The position numbers and the translations under genes were made by a program. Positions 53,227 to 61,172 of a stretch of DNA of 64,000 nucleotides are shown one piece after another. The notes under the pieces are model-generated. The model worked only from the letters and a program-made list of their open reading frames with translations. It ran no database searches and was not told the DNA's origin. Position 1 is the stretch's first letter, and every line of letters starts with the position of its first letter. The DNA is from Arachnia propionica (GTDB lineage Bacteria > Actinomycetota > Actinomycetes > Propionibacteriales > Propionibacteriaceae): contig NZ_CP146373.1 in the NCBI RefSeq assembly GCF_037055325.1, positions 434,001 to 498,000 on the forward strand, given 5' to 3'.

Positions 53227-53586
53227 TCAGCTGAGGACCTCGAATTCAGGGTTATACATGACGCGCCCATTTTCACCGGGGGAGATCCGGCCCTGCACGA
53301 CAAGGTTGCACCCGGGAGTGATGCAATCCAGACGACGGCGACCGGTCCAGTTCAATTCGATACTGCCCGTACCATCTGTCAGCAGAGCTTCCACACCGCC
53401 CATGTCGAGGCTGGTGACCCACCGGATGGTGCCCCGTATCTTCACCCTTGCGCGGTCACAACATTCGGCCAGTGGGCTGGCGCCACAGTCACGTGAACGC
53501 GCTTTGAGGTCCGCTGCCTCCAGCTCCTCAGCCGGGGAGAGGATCCGCCGCAGCCGACCCATGAGGCCGTGCCGCTCACTGGTCAT
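53227..53586 (-). CDS. OB-fold nucleic acid binding protein
   Basis: 119 residues from the ATG at 53586, which overlaps the DUF3710 stop by 4 bases; the longer frame to 53676 is not needed. RARVKIRGTIRWVTSLDMGG, VEALLTDGTGSIELNWTGRR and LVVQGRISPGENGRVMYNPE make an OB fold. Position match to Rv2694c. Nucleic-acid binding is inferred. The membrane protein gene found next to it in mycobacteria (Rv2693c) is missing here. Confidence 0.85.
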   Translation of the reverse strand: MTSERHGLMGRLRRILSPAEELEAADLKARSRDCGASPLAECCDRARVKIRGTIRWVTSLDMGGVEALLTDGTGSIELNWTGRRRLDCITPGCNLVVQGRISPGENGRVMYNPEFEVLS

Positions 53587-54248
53587 TTCTGCTCCAGGTC
53601 CGGGATCGTCAAAGGAATGAGGCTGCCCGGAGCGGCTGGGGAAGTTCCCCTGCAGACCACGAGATTGCCGAAACACTCCAGAAGGGCGATGCTCACGTCC
53701 TCATCCTCCGGCTCGAGGGCAGCGCGTCCGAAGACGATCCCGCGGAGCACCCACCCGGGCCCCCCGACCAGCCACGTGCGGGAAACGTGCGTGCCACGCC
53801 TGCCTTGGGCATCGGTGACGGGTTGGCGACGGCGCAATTCGACACCGAACGGCCCTTCCAGGAGGGTGACCTCCCCACCCTCCTTCTCTGTGGCCGCCGT
53901 GATCTCCTCACGAATTTCCGCGAGCATCGAGGTCCGTCTCGGGCCAGCGAACAGTGCAACCTCCATGGCTGAAACCCCATCTCCTACCAGGAAGGACTGG
54001 ACCTGTTGCCGAGGTTCATCCACCTGCAGCTGCAGCTGCATCTCCTCGAAGGGGGTGACAATGAGGGCCCCCAGATCTATCCGCTGGACGTCATCGCCCT
54101 CCAAATCCACTTCATCGATGTCGAAAGGCCCCTCGTCGCGGTCGAACTTTTCGTCGATCTCGGCCCACTTCTCCTCATCGGTCTTTTCCTCGACGATTTC
54201 CTCGTCGTCCTCGATCTCCTCGACCGTCTCCTCGTCAGCGGATCTCAT
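53583..54248 (-). CDS. DUF3710 family protein
   Basis: 221 residues from the ATG at 54248 with GGGAG 5 bases upstream. The N-terminal 50 residues are very acidic and disordered (EEIEDDEEIVEEKTDEEKW), then GPFDIDEVDLEG and RIDLGALIVTPF open the DUF3710 domain, found only in actinobacteria. Function unknown; it always neighbours dut and the OB-fold gene (Rv2696c). Confidence 0.88.
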   Translation of the reverse strand: MRSADEETVEEIEDDEEIVEEKTDEEKWAEIDEKFDRDEGPFDIDEVDLEGDDVQRIDLGALIVTPFEEMQLQLQVDEPRQQVQSFLVGDGVSAMEVALFAGPRRTSMLAEIREEITAATEKEGGEVTLLEGPFGVELRRRQPVTDAQGRRGTHVSRTWLVGGPGWVLRGIVFGRAALEPEDEDVSIALLECFGNLVVCRGTSPAAPGSLIPLTIPDLEQK

Positions 54249-54265
54249 ACTGCTCCCTTGTGATT

Positions 54266-54700
54266 TCACTGTTGTCCGGTTGAACCATAACCGCCTTGAC
54301 CGCGCTCCGTCGCGTCGAGTTCAGCGACCGGAGTGAACTGGGCGGAGATGAAAGGCACGATGACCAGCTGGGCAACTCGCTCTCCCGCTTGAAGTTCCAC
54401 GGCCTTCGTCGTGTCAAGGTTGATCAGGCAGATACGGATCTCGCCACGATAACCGGAATCGATGATGCCGGGACTGTTCACGATCCCGAGACCTTGGCGC
54501 GCCGCGTGCCCGGAACGGGGCGTCACCATTCCCACTGTGCCCGAAGGAAGGGCGAGGCGCACCCCGGTGCCGACAAGTACTCGTTCTCCCGGCTGTAGAG
54601 TGACGGTCTCGGTGATGCGCAGGTCGGCGCCCGCGTCTCCGGCTCTGGCATAACGGGGCAGGAACTCAGCAGCAGCCCCAACCACAGGAATTTCGCACAC
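54266..54700 (-). CDS. dut: deoxyuridine 5'-triphosphate nucleotidohydrolase
   Basis: 144 residues, trimeric dUTPase with all five motifs: AGDAGADLRI, PRSGHAARQGLG, GIIDSGYRGEI, GERVAQLVI and the P-loop-like RGQGGYGSTG at the end. It removes dUTP and supplies dUMP for thymidylate. It ends 17 bases before the DUF3710 start codon. Confidence 0.95.
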   Translation of the reverse strand: MCEIPVVGAAAEFLPRYARAGDAGADLRITETVTLQPGERVLVGTGVRLALPSGTVGMVTPRSGHAARQGLGIVNSPGIIDSGYRGEIRICLINLDTTKAVELQAGERVAQLVIVPFISAQFTPVAELDATERGQGGYGSTGQQ

Positions 54701-54781
54701 CCGGCCAATCTAGCGCGGCTGCAGCCCAACCGGGAGCCGCGAGATAATGGGAGCCCTTGGAAACACCGAAAGGACCCTGCC

Positions 54782-55075
54782 ATGGCAGTTGAGGAAAAGA
54801 TTTTGTGGAAGATCTACGCAGGCGCACTCGGAGCGGCCACGACTCTTCTCACCCAGAAACTGATAACGAAAGCATGGGAAACTGCCACCGGCGACGTCCC
54901 TCCGGATCCGAACGACCCCGACACGCCACTGACCCAAGCACTCATCTGGGCCCTGTGCAGCGGGCTGGGAGTGGGCATGGCCCAACTCACGATGAATCGC
55001 TACATGCACCGCCGCTGGTTCTCGAACACTGGCCGCAAGAGCCCCGGCCAGCTGCGTAACAAGATGGATCTGTGA
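54782..55075 (+). CDS. DUF4235 family membrane protein
   Basis: 97 residues with two hydrophobic segments (LWKIYAGALGAATTLLTQKL and ALIWALCSGLGVGMAQLTMN) and a basic tail. Matches DUF4235, small actinobacterial proteins of unknown function. It lies between divergent and convergent neighbours (dut and DUF4193) where mycobacteria have a DUF3093 gene. Confidence 0.82.
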   Translation: MAVEEKILWKIYAGALGAATTLLTQKLITKAWETATGDVPPDPNDPDTPLTQALIWALCSGLGVGMAQLTMNRYMHRRWFSNTGRKSPGQLRNKMDL

Positions 55076-55081
55076 ACTCGC

Positions 55082-55378
55082 TCAGACGCAGTCGACGCAA
55101 TACTTGAGCTCACCCTTAGTCTCCGCCAGCTGGCTCTGAGACTTGACCAAGAAGCACGAAGCACAGGTAAATTCATTCGACTGCCGGGGCAGTACGCGTA
55201 CCGTGAGCTCTTCATGAGAGAGATCGGCGCCCGGTAGTTCGAATGATTCCGCTGCCTCGACCTCGTCCTCGTCGACCTTGCCGGAATTCTTGTCATTGCG
55301 GCGCGTCTTGAGCTCCTCGAGTGAATCCTCACTCATCTCCTCGTCGCTCTTACGCGGTGCGTCGTAGTCGGTGGCCAT
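55082..55378 (-). CDS. DUF4193 family zinc-ribbon-like protein
   Basis: 98 residues from the ATG at 55378. MATDYDAPRKSDEEMSEDSL and the acidic middle lead to two Cys pairs, FTCASCFLVKSQSQL and YCVDCV at the very end, which should bind zinc. DUF4193 is conserved in actinobacteria beside dut and SepH (Rv2699c). Role unknown; the ribbon resembles those of RNA-polymerase or ribosome factors. Confidence 0.88.
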   Translation of the reverse strand: MATDYDAPRKSDEEMSEDSLEELKTRRNDKNSGKVDEDEVEAAESFELPGADLSHEELTVRVLPRQSNEFTCASCFLVKSQSQLAETKGELKYCVDCV

Positions 55379-55522
55379 GTCCGTGATCCCTCCTAGTCTC
55401 GCCGTCGGTTCGTCCCGAAATTGATCGGGGCTATGTGTACCACATCCTGAGCGTGGCGCAAGTCCCAGGTTCCGGCGGTGTCGGCTGGTAGGTTGTTCAA
55501 CCAGACACACAGGGGAGTTTGC

Positions 55523-56422
55523 ATGGACAGCGCACTGAGCCCGCGGGAGATCCAGTCCCGCATCCGTGGAGGGGCCACGCTCACTGAGGTGGCCACGGAA
55601 GCCGGAGTGGAACCGGAGCGGATCGAAGGGTTTGCCCTTCCCGTGCTGGCGGAACGCGAGCACATGACGAACACTGCCTTGGAGTGTGCGGTCAGACGCC
55701 GCGGAGATGGATCAGGCCATCGACGCCTTCAAGAACTGATCTCAACTCGTCTCCAGGCCCGAGGTATCGATTCGGAAGGCATCTCCTGGGATTCATGGCG
55801 GGAGCCCGACCGCAAGTGGAGACTGGTGGGCGTGCTGGCGAGCCACGAGCGCAGAGCAGAGTTCATCTTTGATCCCCGGGGTCGTTTCACCATTGCCGAC
55901 AACCCGGATGCTCGATGGATGATCGGTGAGGAGATACCAGGCAGCAAGGATCCCGACAACGAGAACACCGTCGACTTCGACGACGAGTTCGCTCTGGTTC
56001 GTGCAACCACACAACCCATCTTGCCTCCGGCCCTCCCGGGAGATGATGTTCCCACCGACAGCTTCGATGAGGGACCCGCAACGTCCGAACTCGACGACCT
56101 CTATGACATGTTGAGCGGTGTGAGCGAGGACTCAGTACGGATCTACGTCGGTCTCGACGAAGATCCAGCGGAGGAAGCAGCTCAGGAAGGCGCAGAACAT
56201 ACCTCGCTCGAAGAAGACTTCGAGGAGACGGAGGTCATCGATGATTTCGCAGGAATACCTGAGGTAGACATCACCGAAACTGTCGAAACTTCCCTCATCG
56301 GGTCACCACAGGACTCACTGATCGATACCGAGGACACCTCTCCGCAACCCAGGTCACGGCATCGACGCAGAGCTCGTGTCCCGAGCTGGGACGAAATTAT
56401 GTTCGGTGGCCCAGCCCACTGA
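55523..56422 (+). CDS. sepH: septation protein SepH (DUF3071), N-terminally short
   Basis: 299 residues from the ATG at 55523 with GGGGAG 7 bases upstream. MDSALSPREIQSRIRGG and EAGVEPERIEGFALPVLAERE are the helix-turn-helix-like SepH core; SWDSWREPDRKWRL and the rest are followed by a long acidic, disordered C-terminal half ending in RSRHRRRARVPSWDEIMFGG. SepH stimulates FtsZ assembly in Streptomyces. Streptomyces-type proteins have about 50-60 more residues before this point; the upstream 140 bases here do not encode them. Confidence 0.85.
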   Translation: MDSALSPREIQSRIRGGATLTEVATEAGVEPERIEGFALPVLAEREHMTNTALECAVRRRGDGSGHRRLQELISTRLQARGIDSEGISWDSWREPDRKWRLVGVLASHERRAEFIFDPRGRFTIADNPDARWMIGEEIPGSKDPDNENTVDFDDEFALVRATTQPILPPALPGDDVPTDSFDEGPATSELDDLYDMLSGVSEDSVRIYVGLDEDPAEEAAQEGAEHTSLEEDFEETEVIDDFAGIPEVDITETVETSLIGSPQDSLIDTEDTSPQPRSRHRRRARVPSWDEIMFGGPAH

Positions 56423-56545
56423 ATTCTTCCTGAGGTCGGGGATCCGTGTGCACTGTCACCAGCCGATCACTCCACTCTCCTAGCCGAAGGGGCCTGCATT
56501 GTCTGTCGTCCGCTACGCTTCTCGGCCACGTCGTCAAGGCCCTTT

Positions 56546-57184
56546 TCAATCCCCAAAAGGAAGAGGATCCTCCCCCAAGGTGGCACGAGCTCTGGTCGCT
56601 GTCATGCCTCGCCGGTGATGGGCCCTGCACAACACTTCATAGCGAATCTCTCCCGATCCGGTGTCACCCACCACCACCTGAGAGCCCTCCGTGACCATCA
56701 GACCATCAACGGTTCGGGCGTTGTGAGTTCCCTTTTCTCCACACCAGCACAGCGGTCCCATTGGAAGGGTTTCCACGCGGTCGGCCAGTTCTACCAACCG
56801 TTGTGATCCGGGAAACAACCTGGTTCTAAAGTCCGCGAGGATCCCGAAGGTATAGACATCGATCTGTAGTTCATCCACGATCCGGGCAAGCTGCTCCACC
56901 TGCTCTCCTGTGTAGAACTGCGCTTCGTCGCAGACGAGATAATCCACTCGTTTGCCTGCCACCAGCTGGGATATGACATGGGTCCAGAAGTCGAATCCCT
57001 CGTCAACCTCAGTGGCTGGCGCTTCGAGCCCCAGCCGGGAGGAGACACGCGCCGCGCCCGAACGGTCCTGGGACGTGAAGATCCGTCCCTGTCTGCCGTG
57101 CGTGGACTGGGTGTGGTCGAACTGCAGGGCAAGGGTCGATTTTCCGCAGTACATAGGGCCAGTGTGAAAAACAAGTTCAGGCAC
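56546..57184 (-). CDS. tdk: thymidine kinase (type II)
   Basis: 212 residues. P-loop GPMYCGKSTLAL, the DEAQFYTGEQ motif with its catalytic Glu, and the zinc site from CWCGEKG and CRAHH define the TK1 type. It phosphorylates thymidine for salvage, and with dut at 54266 it contributes to dTTP supply. It is the last gene of a minus-strand operon and overlaps the glycosyltransferase gene by 8 bases. Confidence 0.92.
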   Translation of the reverse strand: MPELVFHTGPMYCGKSTLALQFDHTQSTHGRQGRIFTSQDRSGAARVSSRLGLEAPATEVDEGFDFWTHVISQLVAGKRVDYLVCDEAQFYTGEQVEQLARIVDELQIDVYTFGILADFRTRLFPGSQRLVELADRVETLPMGPLCWCGEKGTHNARTVDGLMVTEGSQVVVGDTGSGEIRYEVLCRAHHRRGMTATRARATLGEDPLPFGD

Positions 57185-58409
57185 TCATGGCTCCGATCAG
57201 TTCCTCGTAAATGGAAACATATGCCTCGGCGGTATGCCGCGGGGTGAGTTCTTCGAGCAGGCCCCGGGAAGCGGAACGCATCGCGGCGCGCCGCCCGGGA
57301 TCGGCGAGTCTCCTCATCCCGGCTGCCAACGATGTGATGTCCGGTTCGGTCAGGAGCGCAGATTCTGGTGAGGTTGCCACGGTCAGGCGGTCGTCACAGT
57401 AGAGGATCGGAAGTCCCGCTGCCACAGCCTCGGAGAGCACTAGCGCCTGGGAGTCGAACCGATGACTCGTCAACACGAACACATCAGAGTTCACCAGTTC
57501 GTAGGCAATCGCATCGAGGGAACGCAGATGGCCCCGGAAATCAATGTTTCCGGCGCCCGCAGCCAACATCCTGAGTAGCGGACGCTGGTCACCGTCCCCG
57601 ACGATCACCAGTTCTGAGTCCGGTATGTCGGCATGCCGGAAGGCCCGGACCAGAACGTCCAAGCGTTTCTCCTTCGCCAGCCGCCCAACGGTCGTGAACC
57701 GCACCGTCTCATCAGAGCGTTCCCTGCGGGCGTGGGAGATGGCTTCCAACATGCCACGGCCAACGCCGGTGGGGACCACGTATCCGGGAATCTGGTGGGT
57801 GGCGGCGGTCTCGACCAGCTCCTTCATGAAGGGGCTGGGGACGGTCCAAGCATCAACCTTGCCTGCGATATCAGCAAAGGATGCCCAATCCATTCGGGCG
57901 GCCAGCCCACCTGGTTCCTGGGCTCGGGACACCAGTCGGGAGCGGCTGGAAGCCCGTCCTGCTGCCCTGGTCAACAACGGGTTGATGAGGAACTGGTAGA
58001 GCCAGGTACCAAAGATCGCTGCCTTGACGGTCTGGTGCGTGCCTGCGACGTTGGCATGGAAGGTGTGGAGATGCGGGATGCCCTGGAGCCTCGCGATCCT
58101 GGCTCCCAAGATCAAAGCCCCTCGTTCGGTTTGCGTGTGCACCACGTCAAAGCGTGCGCACTTCGTAATCAGCCGGGCGCGGCGTTCCGAGTTGTGCAGG
58201 ATGCTCAGGTGTGCGGGAAGCCCCTCGACATAGATGGTCGGGCACTCGATAACTCGACAGTTCCGAGGTTTCTCCAGGTGTCGGTCAGGGGCTATGAGGC
58301 TCACCCGGTGCCCCAGGTCCGTGAGTTCCTGGATCTGAGTCTCGACAGAACGACCGATCCCGCCGGAAGAGGGAAAAAAATCGTCTATCAGCAGCGCTAT
58401 GTGCATCAT
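57177..58409 (-). CDS. glycosyltransferase family 4
   Basis: 410 residues, GT-B fold. LIDDFFPSSGGIGRSVETQI at the N-terminus is the acceptor loop, and TTVGRLAKEKRLDVLVRAFR plus SEAVAAGLPILYCDD are the donor-sugar region with the EX7E motif. The long insertion at about 135-165 includes a run of basic residues. PimB/PimC-like mannosyl transfer to lipids is a reasonable guess, not a proof. Starts by ATGA overlap with the phosphodiesterase gene. Confidence 0.85.
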   Translation of the reverse strand: MMHIALLIDDFFPSSGGIGRSVETQIQELTDLGHRVSLIAPDRHLEKPRNCRVIECPTIYVEGLPAHLSILHNSERRARLITKCARFDVVHTQTERGALILGARIARLQGIPHLHTFHANVAGTHQTVKAAIFGTWLYQFLINPLLTRAAGRASSRSRLVSRAQEPGGLAARMDWASFADIAGKVDAWTVPSPFMKELVETAATHQIPGYVVPTGVGRGMLEAISHARRERSDETVRFTTVGRLAKEKRLDVLVRAFRHADIPDSELVIVGDGDQRPLLRMLAAGAGNIDFRGHLRSLDAIAYELVNSDVFVLTSHRFDSQALVLSEAVAAGLPILYCDDRLTVATSPESALLTEPDITSLAAGMRRLADPGRRAAMRSASRGLLEELTPRHTAEAYVSIYEELIGAMSA

Positions 58410-59518
58410 TTCGGTCCGAATGCGAAAAGCGGTACATACATCTCGGCGGCAGTAAGGGAACCATGCTGGCCCCGGAGCCCGAACTCCTTCGGAAGGTTCC
58501 GGGTATGAATGGCCCAGTCGTCATGCATGACGACCAGCACATCACCGATTCGAGAACGAACCCGGTCGGTCACATCACCGAGCCAGCCCGCATCGATCGC
58601 GTCATCGCGCAGCCACACCTCGGCTCGTTCCCCCAGCTCCGAGGCCCAGATACTGGCAAGCTGCTCGGGTTGCCGGTTGTAGAGCTGTCGGAGCCTAGGT
58701 TCACCTCCCACCCGCCAGACCCCCATCAAATCCGGGTGATTCTCGATCGTGATCCGGTGTTGCTCAGGAACGTCAACCATGCCGTGGTCACCCGTGACTA
58801 GCAGGCACGTGTCATCCGGGAGGTTTTCCAACAGGCCCGTGACGAGCTCCTCCGCCCGGGCCAGGGAATCCAGCCACTGCCAGCTTCCCACCCCGTGTGC
58901 GTGCCCGCTGTGGTCGAGGCCGCGTTCGTAGGCGTAGACCACCTCGTGGTCGCGCAGGGCCCCTATGACCAGCCCGATGAATGCCCGATGGTCGCCTTCC
59001 ACATCCACCCCGATGTGTTCAGTTCCACCGAAAGCCAACCTCTGGAGTCCGCTGCCCTTGAACCGGGCGAGACTGACGCAGCCACTGGTGAACCCCCAGG
59101 AACGCATCCGTTGGTAGAGAGTTGGCGTGCAGACAAAATTCTCGATGTCGACGGGGCCGCCCGCCCACGTCAGGGCGTTCACCACACAGCTGCGATCGGG
59201 ATCGAGAAAGGAGTAGCCAACCACCCCATGGCTGCCGGGAGCAGAACCGCACCCGAGACTGGTCAGGGATGTTGCGGTGGTCGAGGGCACCGCGCATGTC
59301 AGGCGTGTGGCTTCTCCCAATCTCGGGGCGAACAAGCCACTGTCGTGGCTGTGCTCGGCTATGGGGTACCAACCGAGGCCGTCGACCAGCAGAATGACGT
59401 ATCGCGCTGCCCTCGGCACGTCGAGCAGCGGGGTCTCCCCCAGTAACCGGGACGCGACGCTGGGCAGCAGATTACTCAGGCAGGCCCCCCCGTAGTCGGG
59501 CAGCACGAACTCGTTCAT
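58406..59518 (-). CDS. type I phosphodiesterase/nucleotide pyrophosphatase family protein
   Basis: 370 residues from the ATG at 59518 that overlaps the DUF5998 stop. Alkaline-phosphatase superfamily: YVILLVDGLGWYP (metal Asp), VPSTTATSLTSLGCG (Thr nucleophile) and TGDHGMVD (metal ligands). These enzymes cleave phosphodiesters, nucleotides or lipid-linked phosphates. No signal peptide, so likely cytoplasmic. The overlap with the glycosyltransferase suggests a common pathway, whose substrate is unknown. Confidence 0.87.
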   Translation of the reverse strand: MNEFVLPDYGGACLSNLLPSVASRLLGETPLLDVPRAARYVILLVDGLGWYPIAEHSHDSGLFAPRLGEATRLTCAVPSTTATSLTSLGCGSAPGSHGVVGYSFLDPDRSCVVNALTWAGGPVDIENFVCTPTLYQRMRSWGFTSGCVSLARFKGSGLQRLAFGGTEHIGVDVEGDHRAFIGLVIGALRDHEVVYAYERGLDHSGHAHGVGSWQWLDSLARAEELVTGLLENLPDDTCLLVTGDHGMVDVPEQHRITIENHPDLMGVWRVGGEPRLRQLYNRQPEQLASIWASELGERAEVWLRDDAIDAGWLGDVTDRVRSRIGDVLVVMHDDWAIHTRNLPKEFGLRGQHGSLTAAEMYVPLFAFGPK

Positions 59519-60093
59519 CCGACGTGCTCCTGCAGCAGGGAGCCAAATGCCATGAGCTTGTCGACGCTCTGCCATCCGTCACCCGCAGGGCTCATTCGGA
59601 CGGTCAGATCGTTCGGAACCGACATTCCGGTCCATCCATGGTCGGCCTCACACTGCGGGTCTTCACATGTTGCGGGACCGATGTCAAGGCGAGAAGCAGC
59701 TCCCCACGCCAGGGTGAGCCAGGCTTCGACGAGCTGCGATCCGTTGGAAGGGTATTTCTCCGGGTGATGCACGGAGCGGGTCACCACGACAGAGTGGATG
59801 GCTCTAAGAGCCACCGCCTCAGCGCTGGTTATGGCGCGATCCGGATAGCCGGCATCCTGTTCATCGGTGTGGCTGATAATCAGCCGCCTGTCCGTGAGCA
59901 CAAGCGCCGTGAGGTGCCGCTGTAAGTCACCCGTCGCGAAGCTGGCCTCGTGGTGAACGAGATAACCGAGCATGCTCTGCTGTCCCAATGCCCCGGAGAT
60001 GCTCGCCCAGACAAGTTCGGGGAAGAACCGGCAGTCCTCCACCTCTTTCTTGAGTGCAGCGGCTATGGAGGCCTCGGGGGACAGCTGAATCAC
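59515..60093 (-). CDS. DUF5998 family protein
   Basis: 192 residues. SMLGYLVHHEASFATGDLQR, LTALVLTDRRLIISHTDEQ and EAWLTLAWGAASRLDIGPA suggest a PH-like fold; CEDPQCEADHGWTG has Cys/His that could bind metal. DUF5998 is an actinobacterial family of unknown role, often next to an alkaline-phosphatase family gene as here. It is first in the four-gene operon and divergent from the App1-type gene. Confidence 0.83.
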   Translation of the reverse strand: MIQLSPEASIAAALKKEVEDCRFFPELVWASISGALGQQSMLGYLVHHEASFATGDLQRHLTALVLTDRRLIISHTDEQDAGYPDRAITSAEAVALRAIHSVVVTRSVHHPEKYPSNGSQLVEAWLTLAWGAASRLDIGPATCEDPQCEADHGWTGMSVPNDLTVRMSPAGDGWQSVDKLMAFGSLLQEHVG

Positions 60094-60123
60094 CCGGCCA
60101 TTCTTCCACTAAATTGAGACACC

Positions 60124-61164
60124 ATGAAGTCTCGGCCCTTCTTCGCTGCCCGCATCGAGGATCACCTGAACCGAGTGCTGAATAGTTTCCTGCTACGCCG
60201 CGGCTGGCAGGAATGCATCACCTCGTACACCGGTTTCGGCACCACCAAGCAGGTTCGTGTCCTCGCGCGGGTCGTGCTGCGTCCTCCGAAGGATGCAGGG
60301 ATCGTGCAGGCAGCGACAGACCTGCTGCACCGTCGCGGATGGCGTAATTTCATCGCCGCCGCGAAGGTGACTTCCAGGGCCGAGGTCATCATCGGGGATC
60401 TCAGAGTCCCGGTTCAGGCCGACCGGGGTGGCTATATCGACGTCCGGATCCGCGACCACGGTCTACCTGTCGGATGGCATCAGGTACTCATCGAGGGTGC
60501 CGGTGGTGCCTCCAACTGGGCCCCAGTCCATGTGATCGACGAGGACCAGACCTTTGGGATCGTCTCGGACATTGACGACACTATCTTGTCCACGTGGCTT
60601 CCCCGCCCCATGGTCGCGGCCTGGAATTCCCTGGTGCTGACCGAGCAAGCCAGACAGGCGGTCCCGGGCATGTCGCGTCTGTTCCAACAGCTGATCGCCG
60701 CCCACCCGGGGGCGCCGCTCATCTTCGTTTCGACGGGAGCTTGGAACACCTATCCCATGGTCACACGTTTCCTCAAGCGCCACGGTTTCCCACGTGGCGC
60801 GCTGCTACTGACCGACTGGGGACCGACCAACACCGGGTGGTTCCGCAGCGGGGCTCATCACAAACGCACCTGTCTGCGGGAACTGGCCCGGGACCTCCCC
60901 AACATCCGCTGGCTTCTGGTCGGCGACGACGGTCAGCACGACCCCGACCTGTACGCCGAGTTCGCAAGTCTCCAACCGGACCATGTCGCGGCCCGCGCGA
61001 TCCGTCAGCTCACCCCCGGAGAACACGCCTTGGCTCACGGAACCCTGACCGAGACCCCCGACATTTGGGAGTGGACCCCGGATCTAGCCCCGGAGGTCCG
61101 TGCCTCTGACGGGGATGGACTTGCCGATAAGCTACGCCCGTTGATCCGGCTCGAGGAGATCTGA
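60124..61164 (+). CDS. App1-type phosphatidate phosphatase domain protein (DUF2183)
   Basis: 346 residues. The catalytic HAD motif is VSDIDDTILSTWLPR; FVSTGAWNTYPMVTRFLKR and LLVGDDGQHDPDLYAEFA complete the DUF2183 domain, similar to yeast App1 Mg-dependent phosphatidate phosphatase. An N-terminal beta-rich domain (about 1-130) precedes it. Hydrolysis of a lipid or polyphosphate ester is likely; the substrate is not known. parC starts 8 bases downstream. Confidence 0.85.
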   Translation: MKSRPFFAARIEDHLNRVLNSFLLRRGWQECITSYTGFGTTKQVRVLARVVLRPPKDAGIVQAATDLLHRRGWRNFIAAAKVTSRAEVIIGDLRVPVQADRGGYIDVRIRDHGLPVGWHQVLIEGAGGASNWAPVHVIDEDQTFGIVSDIDDTILSTWLPRPMVAAWNSLVLTEQARQAVPGMSRLFQQLIAAHPGAPLIFVSTGAWNTYPMVTRFLKRHGFPRGALLLTDWGPTNTGWFRSGAHHKRTCLRELARDLPNIRWLLVGDDGQHDPDLYAEFASLQPDHVAARAIRQLTPGEHALAHGTLTETPDIWEWTPDLAPEVRASDGDGLADKLRPLIRLEEI

Positions 61165-61172
61165 AGCAGCCC

